From the NCBI RefSeq assembly GCF_002887735.1, contig NZ_PKQP01000005.1, forward strand, positions 124,001 through 188,000: DNA of 64,000 nt, given 5' to 3'. The stretch comes from Stenotrophomonas bentonitica (GTDB taxonomy: Bacteria > Pseudomonadota > Gammaproteobacteria > Xanthomonadales > Xanthomonadaceae). Under the pieces are notes generated by a model, which was not told where the DNA came from, did no database searches, and saw nothing but the letters and a program-made list of their open reading frames with translations. Below, piece after piece: positions 33,149-42,239 of this stretch. The first letter of the stretch is position 1, and each line of letters opens with the position of its first letter. The position numbers were made by a program, and so were the translations under genes.

Positions 33149-35794
33149 ATGCCCAAGCACACTCTTCTTGTAGCGGCGCTGTCCGTCGCTCTGGCAACGC
33201 CTTTGACCGCGTTTGCCGACGCCGCCCCCGATGCCGCCGCCGCCGGCGACAGCAAGACCCTTGCCGCCGTGCGGGTCACCGGGTCCAACATCAAGCGCAC
33301 CGATACCGAGTCGGCCAACCCGGTGCAGGTGATCGAGCGCCAGCAGCTGGAGGAGACCGGCAAGGCCACCGTCGCCGACCTGCTGCGCTCGATCTCGGCC
33401 AACACCGGCAACGCCAACAACGAGACCACCAACAACGGCTGGGCCTCCGGTTCGGCCGGCATCGGCCTGCGCGGCCTGTCGCAGAAGAACACGCTGGTGC
33501 TGCTCAACGGCCGTCGCCTGGCCAACTACGGCTTCCCGGCCGGCGGCCTGTCGGACACCTTCGTCAACCTCAACGCGCTGCCGCTGGTGGCCGTGGAACG
33601 CATCGAAGTGCTCAAGGACGGCGCCTCGGCGGTGTACGGCTCGGACGCGGTGGCCGGCGTGGTCAACATCATCACCCGGCAGAATTTCCAGGGCGCCGAA
33701 CTCGGTGGCAGCCTCGGCACCGCCGACCAGGGCGGGTTGGACGAGCAGAACCTGAAGTTCATCGGCGGCATCGGTGATCTGGACACGGATGGCTACAACA
33801 TCCTGGTCAGCCTGGAAGGCTACAACCGTGAGCGCCTGGACCAGGACCAGCGCGACCTGACCAAGTCGGGCATCTACACCGACAAGCCCGGCGGCCGCTG
33901 GAACGGCTGGTCGGCCAAGGGCGCGCGGTATCTGGTCAACGGCACCTCGGTGCCGATGCTCGATGCCAACGGCAACTGCCCGGAGGGCACCACCCTGGTC
34001 GCCAGCGCGCCGATCGATGGCCTGGCCGGCAACACCTGCGGCTTCAACCAGGCGCCGTACACCACGCTGATCCCCTCGACCAAGCGTTACCAGGCCTACG
34101 TCAACGGCACCTTCCGGGTGAATGACAACGTCGAAGCCTTCGGTGAAGTGCTCTACAGCGACATCAAGGGCGTCTCCTGGTTCGGCAGCAGCCCGTTCTT
34201 CACCCTGGAAAGCGGCCGCTTCGCGCTCAACGCCGATACCGGGCTGGCCGAGCCGGTCTCCTCCAATCTGCCGGCGAGCAGCCCGTACAACCCCTACGGC
34301 CGCGCCGTGCCGATCGAGTACACCTTCTTCAACCTCGGTGCGACCATCAAGACCAACCGCTCGCAGGCCTACCGCGGCCTGGTCGGGCTGCGCGGCAGCC
34401 TGCAGAACTGGGACTGGGAAGTGGGTGCATTCGGTGCGCGCAGCAGTGAGAGCGAGACCGTCTCCGGCGGCTTTGCCAACCGCTATGCGCTGGCCGATGC
34501 GCTGGCCACCGGCAGCTACAACCTGCTCAATCCCGCGGCCACCCCGCAGGACGTGCTCAACGCGATCAACATCAGCACGCTGCGCCCGGCCGAGTCGGTG
34601 CTGCAGGGCGTGGATGCCAAGATCTCCGGTGCGCTGGGCCACACCTGGGCCGGCGAGATCGGCTTTGCCGCCGGTGCCGAGTGGCGCCGCGAGAAACTCG
34701 ATTCCAACAATCCCTGGCAGATCGATGCGGGCCTGCAGATCCGCCCGGCGATCGCCGAGGTGCACGGTGAGCGCAAGGTGACCGCGGCCTATGCCGAAGT
34801 GAACGTGCCGCTGGCCGAGCGCCTGGAGCTGCAGGCCGCTGCGCGCGCCGATCATTACAGCGATTTTGGCGATGCCTTCTCGCCCAAGCTGAGCCTGCGC
34901 TGGCAGCCGTGGGACATCCTGCTGGTGCGCGCGGCCGCCTCCAAGGGCTTCCGTGCGCCGTCGCTGTCGGAGAATTCCAACAGCACCAGCATCGCCTACG
35001 GCAGCGTGATCGATCCGCGCGATCCGGATGTGCCGGGCTCGCGGCAGAACCCGACCTTCTTCACCGTGGGCAACAACGACCTCAAGCCGGAGCGTACCAA
35101 GAGCTTCAATGCCGGCATCGTGCTTTCGCCGTGGTCCAACACCAGCCTGAGCGTGGACTACTACCGCATCGAGCTGGAAAACCTGGTAGGCACCAACAAC
35201 ACCCAGACTCTGGTCACCGATGACGTGCCCGGCGCGGTGCTGCGCGATGAGCGTGGCAAGCTGCTGGCGGTCTACAACCGCTATCAGAACCTGAGCGAGC
35301 TGAAGACCTCCGGCTTCGATGTCGAACTGCGCCAGCGCTTCCCCACCGAGCGTGCCGGCGACTTCGGCCTGAGCACCGCCTTCACCCACGTGCGCGACTA
35401 CAGCCGCCCCACCGTGGTCGGTGGTCCGCTGGTGGATTACGCCGGCAGCAACCTCGGCGCCACCCTGCCCAAGAACAAGGCGACCACCACCTTCGATTGG
35501 AGCTATGGCGATTTCCGCACCGCGCTGACCTGGTACTACACCAGCGGCTACGACCAGAAGGCCAGCGCCGCGGCCACCGCCGTGCAGGACCGCGTGGATG
35601 CCTACAACCAGTTCGACCTGTACCTGGGCTACACCGGCATCGACAAGCTGACCCTGTACGCGAAGATCCAGAACCTGGCCGATGAGGAACCGCCGTACGA
35701 CGCCTCGTTCCCGGGTATCCGCGCGCCGTACGACTTCAGTCAGTACGATCTGCGCGGCCGCTACTTCACGGTCGGCTTCGACTACCGCTTCTGA
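33149..35794 (+). CDS. TonB-dependent receptor (oar/CirA-like, unknown substrate)
   Basis: An 881-residue outer-membrane receptor. It has a signal peptide (MPKHTLLVAALSVALATPLT, cleavage after AFADA), then a TonB-box region around LAAVRVTGSNIKRTDTESAN. The plug (DGASAVYGSDAVAGVVNIIT) and the barrel, ending YFTVGFDYRF with the C-terminal Phe, follow. The TGSNIKR signature is seen in the large receptors common in Xanthomonas and relatives. No Fur box is visible upstream. The next gene is a secreted M14 peptidase, so a peptide or peptide-linked ligand is plausible. Confidence 0.9.
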   Translation: MPKHTLLVAALSVALATPLTAFADAAPDAAAAGDSKTLAAVRVTGSNIKRTDTESANPVQVIERQQLEETGKATVADLLRSISANTGNANNETTNNGWASGSAGIGLRGLSQKNTLVLLNGRRLANYGFPAGGLSDTFVNLNALPLVAVERIEVLKDGASAVYGSDAVAGVVNIITRQNFQGAELGGSLGTADQGGLDEQNLKFIGGIGDLDTDGYNILVSLEGYNRERLDQDQRDLTKSGIYTDKPGGRWNGWSAKGARYLVNGTSVPMLDANGNCPEGTTLVASAPIDGLAGNTCGFNQAPYTTLIPSTKRYQAYVNGTFRVNDNVEAFGEVLYSDIKGVSWFGSSPFFTLESGRFALNADTGLAEPVSSNLPASSPYNPYGRAVPIEYTFFNLGATIKTNRSQAYRGLVGLRGSLQNWDWEVGAFGARSSESETVSGGFANRYALADALATGSYNLLNPAATPQDVLNAINISTLRPAESVLQGVDAKISGALGHTWAGEIGFAAGAEWRREKLDSNNPWQIDAGLQIRPAIAEVHGERKVTAAYAEVNVPLAERLELQAAARADHYSDFGDAFSPKLSLRWQPWDILLVRAAASKGFRAPSLSENSNSTSIAYGSVIDPRDPDVPGSRQNPTFFTVGNNDLKPERTKSFNAGIVLSPWSNTSLSVDYYRIELENLVGTNNTQTLVTDDVPGAVLRDERGKLLAVYNRYQNLSELKTSGFDVELRQRFPTERAGDFGLSTAFTHVRDYSRPTVVGGPLVDYAGSNLGATLPKNKATTTFDWSYGDFRTALTWYYTSGYDQKASAAATAVQDRVDAYNQFDLYLGYTGIDKLTLYAKIQNLADEEPPYDASFPGIRAPYDFSQYDLRGRYFTVGFDYRF

Positions 35795-35900
35795 ACCTGC
35801 GGGCCGGTTGCCTTTGCGCCGGCCCGGCACCTGGCTGCACCGGAGCGTGCGCATCCAACGGGGCCGGCGGAGATGCCGGCCCGCTTCATGGGGAACTGCT

Positions 35901-38483
35901 GTGTCTTTGCATCGTGTCGTGTCACGTCCCATCACCTGGCTGATGGGCGCGTTGTGGTTGCTGGCCGCGCCAGCGTTCGCGCAGAGCGCGTACTTCTTCC
36001 CGCAGGGCGGCGAGTTCGATCCGTCCATTCCCACCCCGCAGCAGTTCCTCGGCTATGAGATCGGCAGCCGCTACACGCGGCACGACCAGCTGGTGGCCTA
36101 CTTCAACGAACTGGCCAAACACTCGGACGAGATCAAGGTCGAAGAGATCGGCCGCAGTTACGAGGGCCGCCCGCTGCTGATCGCCACGGTGACCTCGGCA
36201 CAGAACCTGCAGAACCTGGAGGCGCTGCGGCGCCAGCACGTCACCCTGGCCGATCCGGCGCAGCCGCTCTCGGCCGCCGGCAGCAGCCCGGTGGTGGTGT
36301 GGCTGGGCTACAGCGTGCACGGCAATGAAACCTCCAGCGGTGAAGCCGCGATGCTGACCGCCTACTACCTGGTCGCCAACCGCAGTGCGGAAACCGCGCA
36401 GTGGCTGCAGCAGGCGGTGGTGCTGTTCGATCCGGCGCAGAACCCGGACGGGCGCGACCGCGCGGCGAGCTGGCACAACGCGTATGCGTCCTCGCCGGCC
36501 TCGGCCGATCCGGCCGACAAGGAACATGTCGAACCGTTCCCGCAGGGCCGCACCAATCACTACTTCACCGACCTCAACCGCGACTGGCTGGCGCTGACCC
36601 AGCAGGACACGCGGCCGAAGATCGCCTACTTCCACCAGTGGTATCCCAACGTCCAGATCGATTTCCACGAGATGGGCAAGGACAGCACCTACTACTTCGA
36701 ACCGTCGCCGGCCAGCATGCACAGCCCGCTCATCCCGGCCTCGTCGTATGCGTTCAACAAGACCCTGGCCAAGTACCACGCACAGTCGCTGGATGCACTG
36801 GGCTCGCTGTACTACACCGGGGAGAACTTCGATAATTTCTCGCCGGTCTATGGCTCGACCTACCCGGACTTCCACGGTGCGGTGGGGGTGACCGTGGAGC
36901 AGGCCAGCTCGCGCGGCCGCGTGCAGGAATCGGTCAACGGCCTGCTGACCTTCGGCTTCACCATCCGCAACCAGGTGGCCACCGGCCTGGGCACCGTGCG
37001 CGGCGCGGTCACCGAGCGCGACGGGCTGCTGAAGCTGCAGAAGGATTTCTTCCAGTCGGCCCTGAAGCAGGCCAACCAGCAGCCGGTGAAGTCGTTCGTG
37101 TTCGGCGACGCGGCCGATCCGGGCCTGACCCGGCGCCTGCTGGATCTGCTGCTGCAGCACCAGATCGCCGTGCAGGCATTGAGCGCCCCGGTGACGGTGG
37201 ACGGCCAACGCTTCGAGCCGGGCAGCGCCTACGTGGTCCAGGCCGCGCAGCCGCAGTTCCGCCTCGTCCATTCGATCTTCGCCGACACCCCGCCGATCAA
37301 GGGCGATGTGTTCTACGGCAGCACCTCCTATGCGATCGCACCAGCCTACGGCGTCGCATTCGCCGCCAGCCGCAGTCGGATTGCCGGTGGCGAGCGCGTG
37401 GCCAGCGTGCCGGACGCGAACGGCGGCGTGGTCGGTGGCCAGGCGGGCTATGCCTACGTGTTTGACTGGCGCGATTACAACGCCAGCCGCGCGCTGTACG
37501 CGCTGCAGGCCAAGGGCCTGCTGACCCGCGCGGCCTTCCAGCCGTTCACGGCAGCCACCGCGCAGGGCGAGCCGTCGTTCGGCTACGGCAGCGTGGTGGT
37601 GCCGGTGGCGGGCCAGCCGCTGGCCGGTGCCGAACTGCTTGCGGCGGTCGACACGGCCGCACGCAGCAGTGGCGTGCATATCCAGGCGCTGTCCAGTGGG
37701 CAGAGCCGTGGGGGTATCGATCTGGGCAGCGACAGTCTCAAGGCACTGCGCAAGCCGGCGGTCGCGCTGGTGATGGGCGAGGGCGTGAGTGCCACCGAGA
37801 TCGGCTCGGCCTGGTTCCTGCTTGATCAGCACCTGCAACTGCCGGCCAGCAAGATCGATCCGGCCCAGCTCGGCAAGGTCGCTCTGGATCGCTACACCAC
37901 GATTGTCCTGGCCGGGGGCACCTACGGTGGCGTCGATGCCACCGCCGTGGCCGCGCTCAAGCGCTGGATCAATGCTGGCGGCACGTTGATCACCTATGGC
38001 ACCGCCGCGCGCTGGGCGATCGAGCAGAAGCTCAGCGACGAAGTGCTGGGGCCGGAGGAGAAGGAACCGGAGGCGGCACGACGCGCCTTTGGCGATCAGC
38101 GCGACATCGCCGCGATCGAACGCGTGAGCGGCAACATCCTCAGCGCCGACGTTGACACCACGCATCCGCTGGGCTTCGGCGTGCCGCGCCGGCAGCTGGC
38201 GGTGAACAAGGAAAACGGCCTGAGCTTCCAGCCCAGCCGCAACCCGTTCTCCACGGTGGTACGCATCGACGAAGCGCCCAAGGTCAACGGGTATCTGTCC
38301 GAGCGCAACCGCAGCCGCGTCGCTGGTGCGGCCTGGCTGCTGGTCTCGCCGCAGGGGCAGGGCAACGTGGTGCTGTTCGCCGATGACCCGGCGCATCGCA
38401 AGTACTGGCACGGCACCGAGCGCCTGCTGTTGAACGCGATCTTCTTCGGCAACCAGCTCAACCCGACCAAGCCGCGCGGCTGA
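35901..38483 (+). CDS. Secreted M14-family zinc carboxypeptidase with C-terminal amidotransferase-like domain
   Basis: An 860-residue exported peptidase. The start is GTG at 35901 with GGGGA 6 nt upstream, followed by a signal peptide ending LAAPAFAQ. Zinc ligands HxxE lie in GYSVHGNETSSGE near residue 140. The third ligand is in VQIDFHEMGKDSTYYFEP near 256, and the catalytic Glu in VTVEQASSRG. After about residue 640 an extra domain resembles the class-I glutamine-amidotransferase fold (TIVLAGGTYGGVDATAVAAL; WINAGGTLITYG). It is 106 bp behind the TonB receptor and probably cotranscribed. Confidence 0.88.
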   Translation: MSLHRVVSRPITWLMGALWLLAAPAFAQSAYFFPQGGEFDPSIPTPQQFLGYEIGSRYTRHDQLVAYFNELAKHSDEIKVEEIGRSYEGRPLLIATVTSAQNLQNLEALRRQHVTLADPAQPLSAAGSSPVVVWLGYSVHGNETSSGEAAMLTAYYLVANRSAETAQWLQQAVVLFDPAQNPDGRDRAASWHNAYASSPASADPADKEHVEPFPQGRTNHYFTDLNRDWLALTQQDTRPKIAYFHQWYPNVQIDFHEMGKDSTYYFEPSPASMHSPLIPASSYAFNKTLAKYHAQSLDALGSLYYTGENFDNFSPVYGSTYPDFHGAVGVTVEQASSRGRVQESVNGLLTFGFTIRNQVATGLGTVRGAVTERDGLLKLQKDFFQSALKQANQQPVKSFVFGDAADPGLTRRLLDLLLQHQIAVQALSAPVTVDGQRFEPGSAYVVQAAQPQFRLVHSIFADTPPIKGDVFYGSTSYAIAPAYGVAFAASRSRIAGGERVASVPDANGGVVGGQAGYAYVFDWRDYNASRALYALQAKGLLTRAAFQPFTAATAQGEPSFGYGSVVVPVAGQPLAGAELLAAVDTAARSSGVHIQALSSGQSRGGIDLGSDSLKALRKPAVALVMGEGVSATEIGSAWFLLDQHLQLPASKIDPAQLGKVALDRYTTIVLAGGTYGGVDATAVAALKRWINAGGTLITYGTAARWAIEQKLSDEVLGPEEKEPEAARRAFGDQRDIAAIERVSGNILSADVDTTHPLGFGVPRRQLAVNKENGLSFQPSRNPFSTVVRIDEAPKVNGYLSERNRSRVAGAAWLLVSPQGQGNVVLFADDPAHRKYWHGTERLLLNAIFFGNQLNPTKPRG

Positions 38484-38497
38484 CGCCTTCGGCAGCG

Positions 38498-38521
38498 GTA
38501 GTGCCGGCCGCTGGCCGGCTC
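38498..38521 (+). repeat. SMAG/REP-type palindrome
   Basis: GTAG then TGCCGGCC-gct-GGCCGGCTC; same sequence as 790 and 42147. Confidence 0.75.
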
Positions 38522-38571
38522 CCGACCACACCCGGGGTGACACGCCGGCCTCCCCCCCTATGTGTCCGACA

Positions 38572-38595
38572 CAGCCGACCAACGTCGGCTGTTTT
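38572..38595 (+). terminator. Intrinsic terminator/REP hairpin after the M14 gene
   Basis: CAGCCGAC-caac-GTCGGCTG followed by TTTT. The stem is SMAG-like but the T-run makes it a terminator candidate for the receptor-peptidase operon. Confidence 0.6.
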
Positions 38596-38635
38596 CGGTT
38601 GCTGGACACCATCACACCCCATGTGAAAATTCCGT

Positions 38636-38654
38636 ATTGCGAATCATTCGCAAT
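38636..38654. promoter_or_regulatory. Fur-box-like 19-bp palindrome
   Basis: ATTGCGAAT-c-ATTCGCAAT, a perfect 9-1-9 inverted repeat in an A/T-rich stretch 117 bp before the EF-hand gene. It resembles the iron-repressor Fur consensus, and the downstream haem-type receptor supports iron control. Confidence 0.72.
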
Positions 38655-38770
38655 AAGAATAGGATGGCGCCCGCCGGGATCGCCCGGCTGTTTCCGCGAG
38701 AAGCCGCCCACCTGATCGCTGCGCGTCCACGTTGTCGAACCGTAACCGTCCTTTCTCCAGGGGAACCACC

Positions 38771-39622
38771 ATGAAGATCGTCCCGCTCACCGCGGCCCTG
38801 CTGGCACTGGTGCTGGCGCCGGCCGCCCATGCACAACCGGCCACCAAGGCCCCCCCTGTGTCCCCGACCGCGGCCGCCTTCCTGGCGCAGTTCGCCACCG
38901 AAGGGACCGACAGCGTCAGCTGGGCCCAGTTCGAGGCCTTCCGCAAGCAGCGTTACACCGACACCGACCGCAACCAGGACGGCCACGTTGACGAACAGGA
39001 ATACGTCGATGAGTACCTGCAGCGCTTCGATGTGCGCCTGGCCGACGCGCGCGCTGGCCACCTGCGCCAGACCGACACCCGTTTCAAGGCACTGGATCGC
39101 GACGGAAACGGGGCGATCAGCCGCGCCGAGTACGATGCCGCCGGCGAACGCACCTGGGCCGGCTACGAGACGTCGCAGAACGCCTCGCAGGAGACCGCCG
39201 GAGCGTCTTCGCGCGATCCGCTGAAGATGCCGACCTCGCACACCGCCAACGGCATGCTGGAGCTGTACGACCGCAACCAGGATGGCGCGGTGGGTCGCGA
39301 AGAGTTCGACGCAGTGCGTGCCGCGGGCTTCGCCGCCACCGATGCCGACGGCAACGGTACGCTGTCGCTGGCCGAATACACCGCCGAGTTCAGCGGCCGC
39401 CTGGAGCAGCAGCGCCAGCGTGTCCGTGCCGATGCCGCGCGCCAGGCCCGCGTGCGCTTCGCCTCGCTGGACAACGACACCGATGGCCGCATGACCTTTG
39501 CCGAGTACCAGCTCTCGGGCAAGCGCATGTTCGACCGCGCCGACAGCAATGGCGACGGCGTCGTCGATGCACGCGATCCCGAGCCGGTCGCCGGCGCGCA
39601 TTCGGCCAACGGCAACCGCTAG
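38771..39622 (+). CDS. Secreted multi-EF-hand calcium-binding protein
   Basis: A 283-residue exported protein with a signal peptide (MKIVPLTAALLALVLAPAAH, cleavage after AQ). At least six EF-hand-type DxDxDG loops are visible: DTDRNQDGHVDEQEY, DRDGNGAISRAEY, DRNQDGAVGREEF, DADGNGTLSLAEY, DNDTDGRMTFAEY and DSNGDGVVDARD. It has an ATG at 38771 preceded by CAGGGGAACC. It sits between a Fur-like box and the haem-type receptor, so it is probably iron-regulated. Its role in uptake is unknown. Confidence 0.82.
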   Translation: MKIVPLTAALLALVLAPAAHAQPATKAPPVSPTAAAFLAQFATEGTDSVSWAQFEAFRKQRYTDTDRNQDGHVDEQEYVDEYLQRFDVRLADARAGHLRQTDTRFKALDRDGNGAISRAEYDAAGERTWAGYETSQNASQETAGASSRDPLKMPTSHTANGMLELYDRNQDGAVGREEFDAVRAAGFAATDADGNGTLSLAEYTAEFSGRLEQQRQRVRADAARQARVRFASLDNDTDGRMTFAEYQLSGKRMFDRADSNGDGVVDARDPEPVAGAHSANGNR

Positions 39623-39796
39623 CGGCCGGGACGTGCCCTGCACGTCGCACGCCTGCACCCACGGATGAACCCGGCGCGCGCCCCCTGCGCGCCCTTGCCC
39701 CCCAGCCCCGCTCGATCCACCGATCGCCGCAGCCAGGAACGGCCCGCCGCCACCGCGGCCTCACGCCATTTCCTTCCCCTCCTGCGGAGCTTGATC

Positions 39797-42100
39797 ATGA
39801 AGTCGTCCCTCACCCTGCTGGCGCTGGCGGTTGGCGCCAGCCTTTCCGTCACCGTGCATGCTGAAACCGCTGCCGATGCCAGCACGCTCGATACCGTGCG
39901 CGTGCAGGCCGAGCGCGCCAAGAAAACCCGTTCGACCAACCAGAACGTCACCGTCCTTACCGCGGCCGATCTCGACAACGAGATGGCCAACACGATGGAA
40001 GAAGCGATCCGCTACATCCCCGGTGTCAGCATCGTGGACATGGGCCGCTTCGGCGACAACGGCTTCAATATCCGCGGCCTGGAAAGCGACCGCGTCGCGA
40101 TCACCGTCGATGGTCTGAGCCTGGGCGAATCGGTGGAAACCGCGCGTTCCTACGAGTTCTTCCGCGGTGGCCGCGGCGATGTGGACATCGATACCCTCAA
40201 AAGCCTGGCCGTGATCAAGGGCGCCGACTCGATCAGCGCCGGCAGCGGTGCGCTGGGGGGTGCGGTGGTGTTCACCACCAAGGACCCGGCCGACTACCTC
40301 ACGCGCACCGGCAACGACACCCACCTGGGCTTCAAGGCGGGTTACTCGGGTGCCAATGACGAAACCATGGGCACGCTGACCTTTGCCAACCGTACCGGCA
40401 TCGTCGAATCGATGCTGGTCTACACCCGCCGCGAAGGCCATGAATCCGAGTCGTGGTATGACACCACCAACGACCGCATCGGGGTCGGTCGCCGCACACC
40501 GGATCCGGTGGACAGCACCCGCGACAACCTGCTGGGCAAGCTCGACCTGCAGCTTGACGAGGCCAACACGCTGGGCTTCCTCTACGAGCGTGGCCGCGCC
40601 ACCAACGACGTGGACAACCTCTCGCGCGTCTACGCGCCGGGTTACCTGTCGCGCAAAGGCCATGACACCAACGACCGTGACCGCTACGGGGTGAACTACC
40701 AGTGGCGCGCTGACAACGCGCTGTTCGATACGCTGGATGCACAGCTGGACCGCCAGGTCACCGACAGCCGTGGCATCACCACCATCGTGGCCGGCAGCGG
40801 TTGCCCCGGCGGCACGACGCCATGCCTGCGCAGCGAGAACCGCTCGACCAAGCAGACCCTGGACCGCGCCGCGGCCGACTTCAGCAAGGTCTTCGCCACT
40901 GCCGGCGCGCGCCATGACGTGGTCTACGGCCTGGCCTGGCAGCAGCGCGACATCGATTTCACTGCGGTTGATACGCGCTGGAATGCGGCCGGCGCGGTCG
41001 CCTCGGTGGAGATCGACCCGCGGCAGGTGCCCAAGACCGACGTGACTGCCTGGAACCTGTACCTGCGCGACAGCGTGCAGCTGCTGGACGAACGGCTGAC
41101 GCTCAGCGCCGGTGCGCGCTACGACCGTTACGATTACTCACCGCAGGTGGATGCCACTTTCGTGGACCGCACCGGCACCGTGCGCGATGTGAGCTTCGCT
41201 TCGCCGAGCTGGCAGCTGGGCGCCGAGTACCGCTTCCTGCCCGATCACGCGCTGTGGGCCCAGGTGGGTCGTGGCTTCCGCGCACCGACCGTGGCGGACA
41301 TGTATTCGCCGACCAGCGCCACCCAGGTCATCAACGCGCAGAACGGCCAGCCGCTGCTGCTCAACGACACCGTGTCCAACCCGGACCTGGAGGCGGAGAA
41401 GAGCCTGAATCTGGAGTTCGGTTACCGCTGGAGCACCGATCACGCGCAGCTGGGCCTGTCGGTGTTCCGCGACCGCTACGAGAACTTCATCGAGTACACC
41501 AACCTGGTCCAGTCGGTACCCGGCGGCTTCCGCACCACCGCCACCGGCCCGGTGCTGTATTCGCGCAACTACACGATGCCGACCAACGCGGGCGAAGTGA
41601 CGGTGAAGGGCGTAGAGCTGGAAGGGCGCTGGCAGATCAGCGACGCCTGGTCCTCGCGCCTGGCGGCCTCCTACAGCGAAGGCGAGAAGCGCAACGGCGA
41701 CCCGCTGGAGAGCATCGTGCCGGCCAGTGCGGTACTGGGCGTGCGCTACGCGCCGTCGCCGGTGTGGAACCTCACCGCCAGCGTGACCCACGCCGTGGCC
41801 AAGAAAGCGAAGGACGCCTACACCACCGACGCCACCGGCAAGGTCATCACGCCCGCCTTCGTCGACAAGGCCGATGGCTACACCGTGCTGGATCTGTACG
41901 GCACCTGGAACGTCACCCCGCAGTGGAAGCTCAGCGCCGGTATCTACAACCTGACCAATGAGGAGTACTACCTCTGGCAGCGCGTGCGCAACATCAACAA
42001 GGGCACCAACACGCTGTACGGCTACGTCAACGATGAGGGCATCGGCCGCTACAGCGAGCCCGGCCGCAATGCGCGGATCACGGTGGCCTACAGCTTCTGA
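39797..42100 (+). CDS. TonB-dependent haem/haemoglobin-type receptor
   Basis: A 767-residue outer-membrane receptor of the haemoglobin/transferrin/lactoferrin class. The signal peptide is MKSSLTLLALAVGASLSVTV (cleavage after HAE), with the TonB box region DTVRVQAERAKKTRS. The plug has NIRGLESDRVAITVDGLSLG, and the barrel has GRGFRAPTVADMYSPTS and ends ARITVAYSF. The pattern GFRAPxxxDMY is typical of haem receptors, but I did not find a clear FRAP/NPNL pair. Substrate therefore is likely, not certain. It is preceded by the EF-hand gene and a Fur-like box. Confidence 0.87.
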   Translation: MKSSLTLLALAVGASLSVTVHAETAADASTLDTVRVQAERAKKTRSTNQNVTVLTAADLDNEMANTMEEAIRYIPGVSIVDMGRFGDNGFNIRGLESDRVAITVDGLSLGESVETARSYEFFRGGRGDVDIDTLKSLAVIKGADSISAGSGALGGAVVFTTKDPADYLTRTGNDTHLGFKAGYSGANDETMGTLTFANRTGIVESMLVYTRREGHESESWYDTTNDRIGVGRRTPDPVDSTRDNLLGKLDLQLDEANTLGFLYERGRATNDVDNLSRVYAPGYLSRKGHDTNDRDRYGVNYQWRADNALFDTLDAQLDRQVTDSRGITTIVAGSGCPGGTTPCLRSENRSTKQTLDRAAADFSKVFATAGARHDVVYGLAWQQRDIDFTAVDTRWNAAGAVASVEIDPRQVPKTDVTAWNLYLRDSVQLLDERLTLSAGARYDRYDYSPQVDATFVDRTGTVRDVSFASPSWQLGAEYRFLPDHALWAQVGRGFRAPTVADMYSPTSATQVINAQNGQPLLLNDTVSNPDLEAEKSLNLEFGYRWSTDHAQLGLSVFRDRYENFIEYTNLVQSVPGGFRTTATGPVLYSRNYTMPTNAGEVTVKGVELEGRWQISDAWSSRLAASYSEGEKRNGDPLESIVPASAVLGVRYAPSPVWNLTASVTHAVAKKAKDAYTTDATGKVITPAFVDKADGYTVLDLYGTWNVTPQWKLSAGIYNLTNEEYYLWQRVRNINKGTNTLYGYVNDEGIGRYSEPGRNARITVAYSF

Positions 42101-42146
42101 GTCGGGGCGCCGAGCCACTGCCGGACAGGCGCCAACGACCGGGCCG

Positions 42147-42170
42147 GTAGTGCCGGCCGCTGGCCGGCTC
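42147..42170 (+). repeat. SMAG/REP-type palindrome
   Basis: GTAG then TGCCGGCC-gct-GGCCGGCTC. Confidence 0.75.
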
Positions 42171-42181
42171 CCGAGACACAC

Positions 42182-42216
42182 AAAAAAAGGGCGACGCAGA
42201 TGCGTCGCCCTTTTTG
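42182..42216. terminator. Bidirectional intrinsic terminator
   Basis: AAAAAAAGGGCGACGCA-ga-TGCGTCGCCCTTTTTG; flanking A and T runs serve both the receptor gene and the convergent helicase gene. Confidence 0.88.
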
Positions 42217-42239
42217 CGTTTCAGCGATGCCCGTAGGAA

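Noticed and set aside
33110..36034. 974-codon minus-strand frame opposite the TonB receptor
   Set aside because: Antisense shadow of a real 881-aa receptor with signal peptide and plug motifs.
35922..38711. 929-codon minus-strand frame opposite the M14 peptidase
   Set aside because: Shadow frame; no motifs, and the plus frame has complete M14 catalytic residues.
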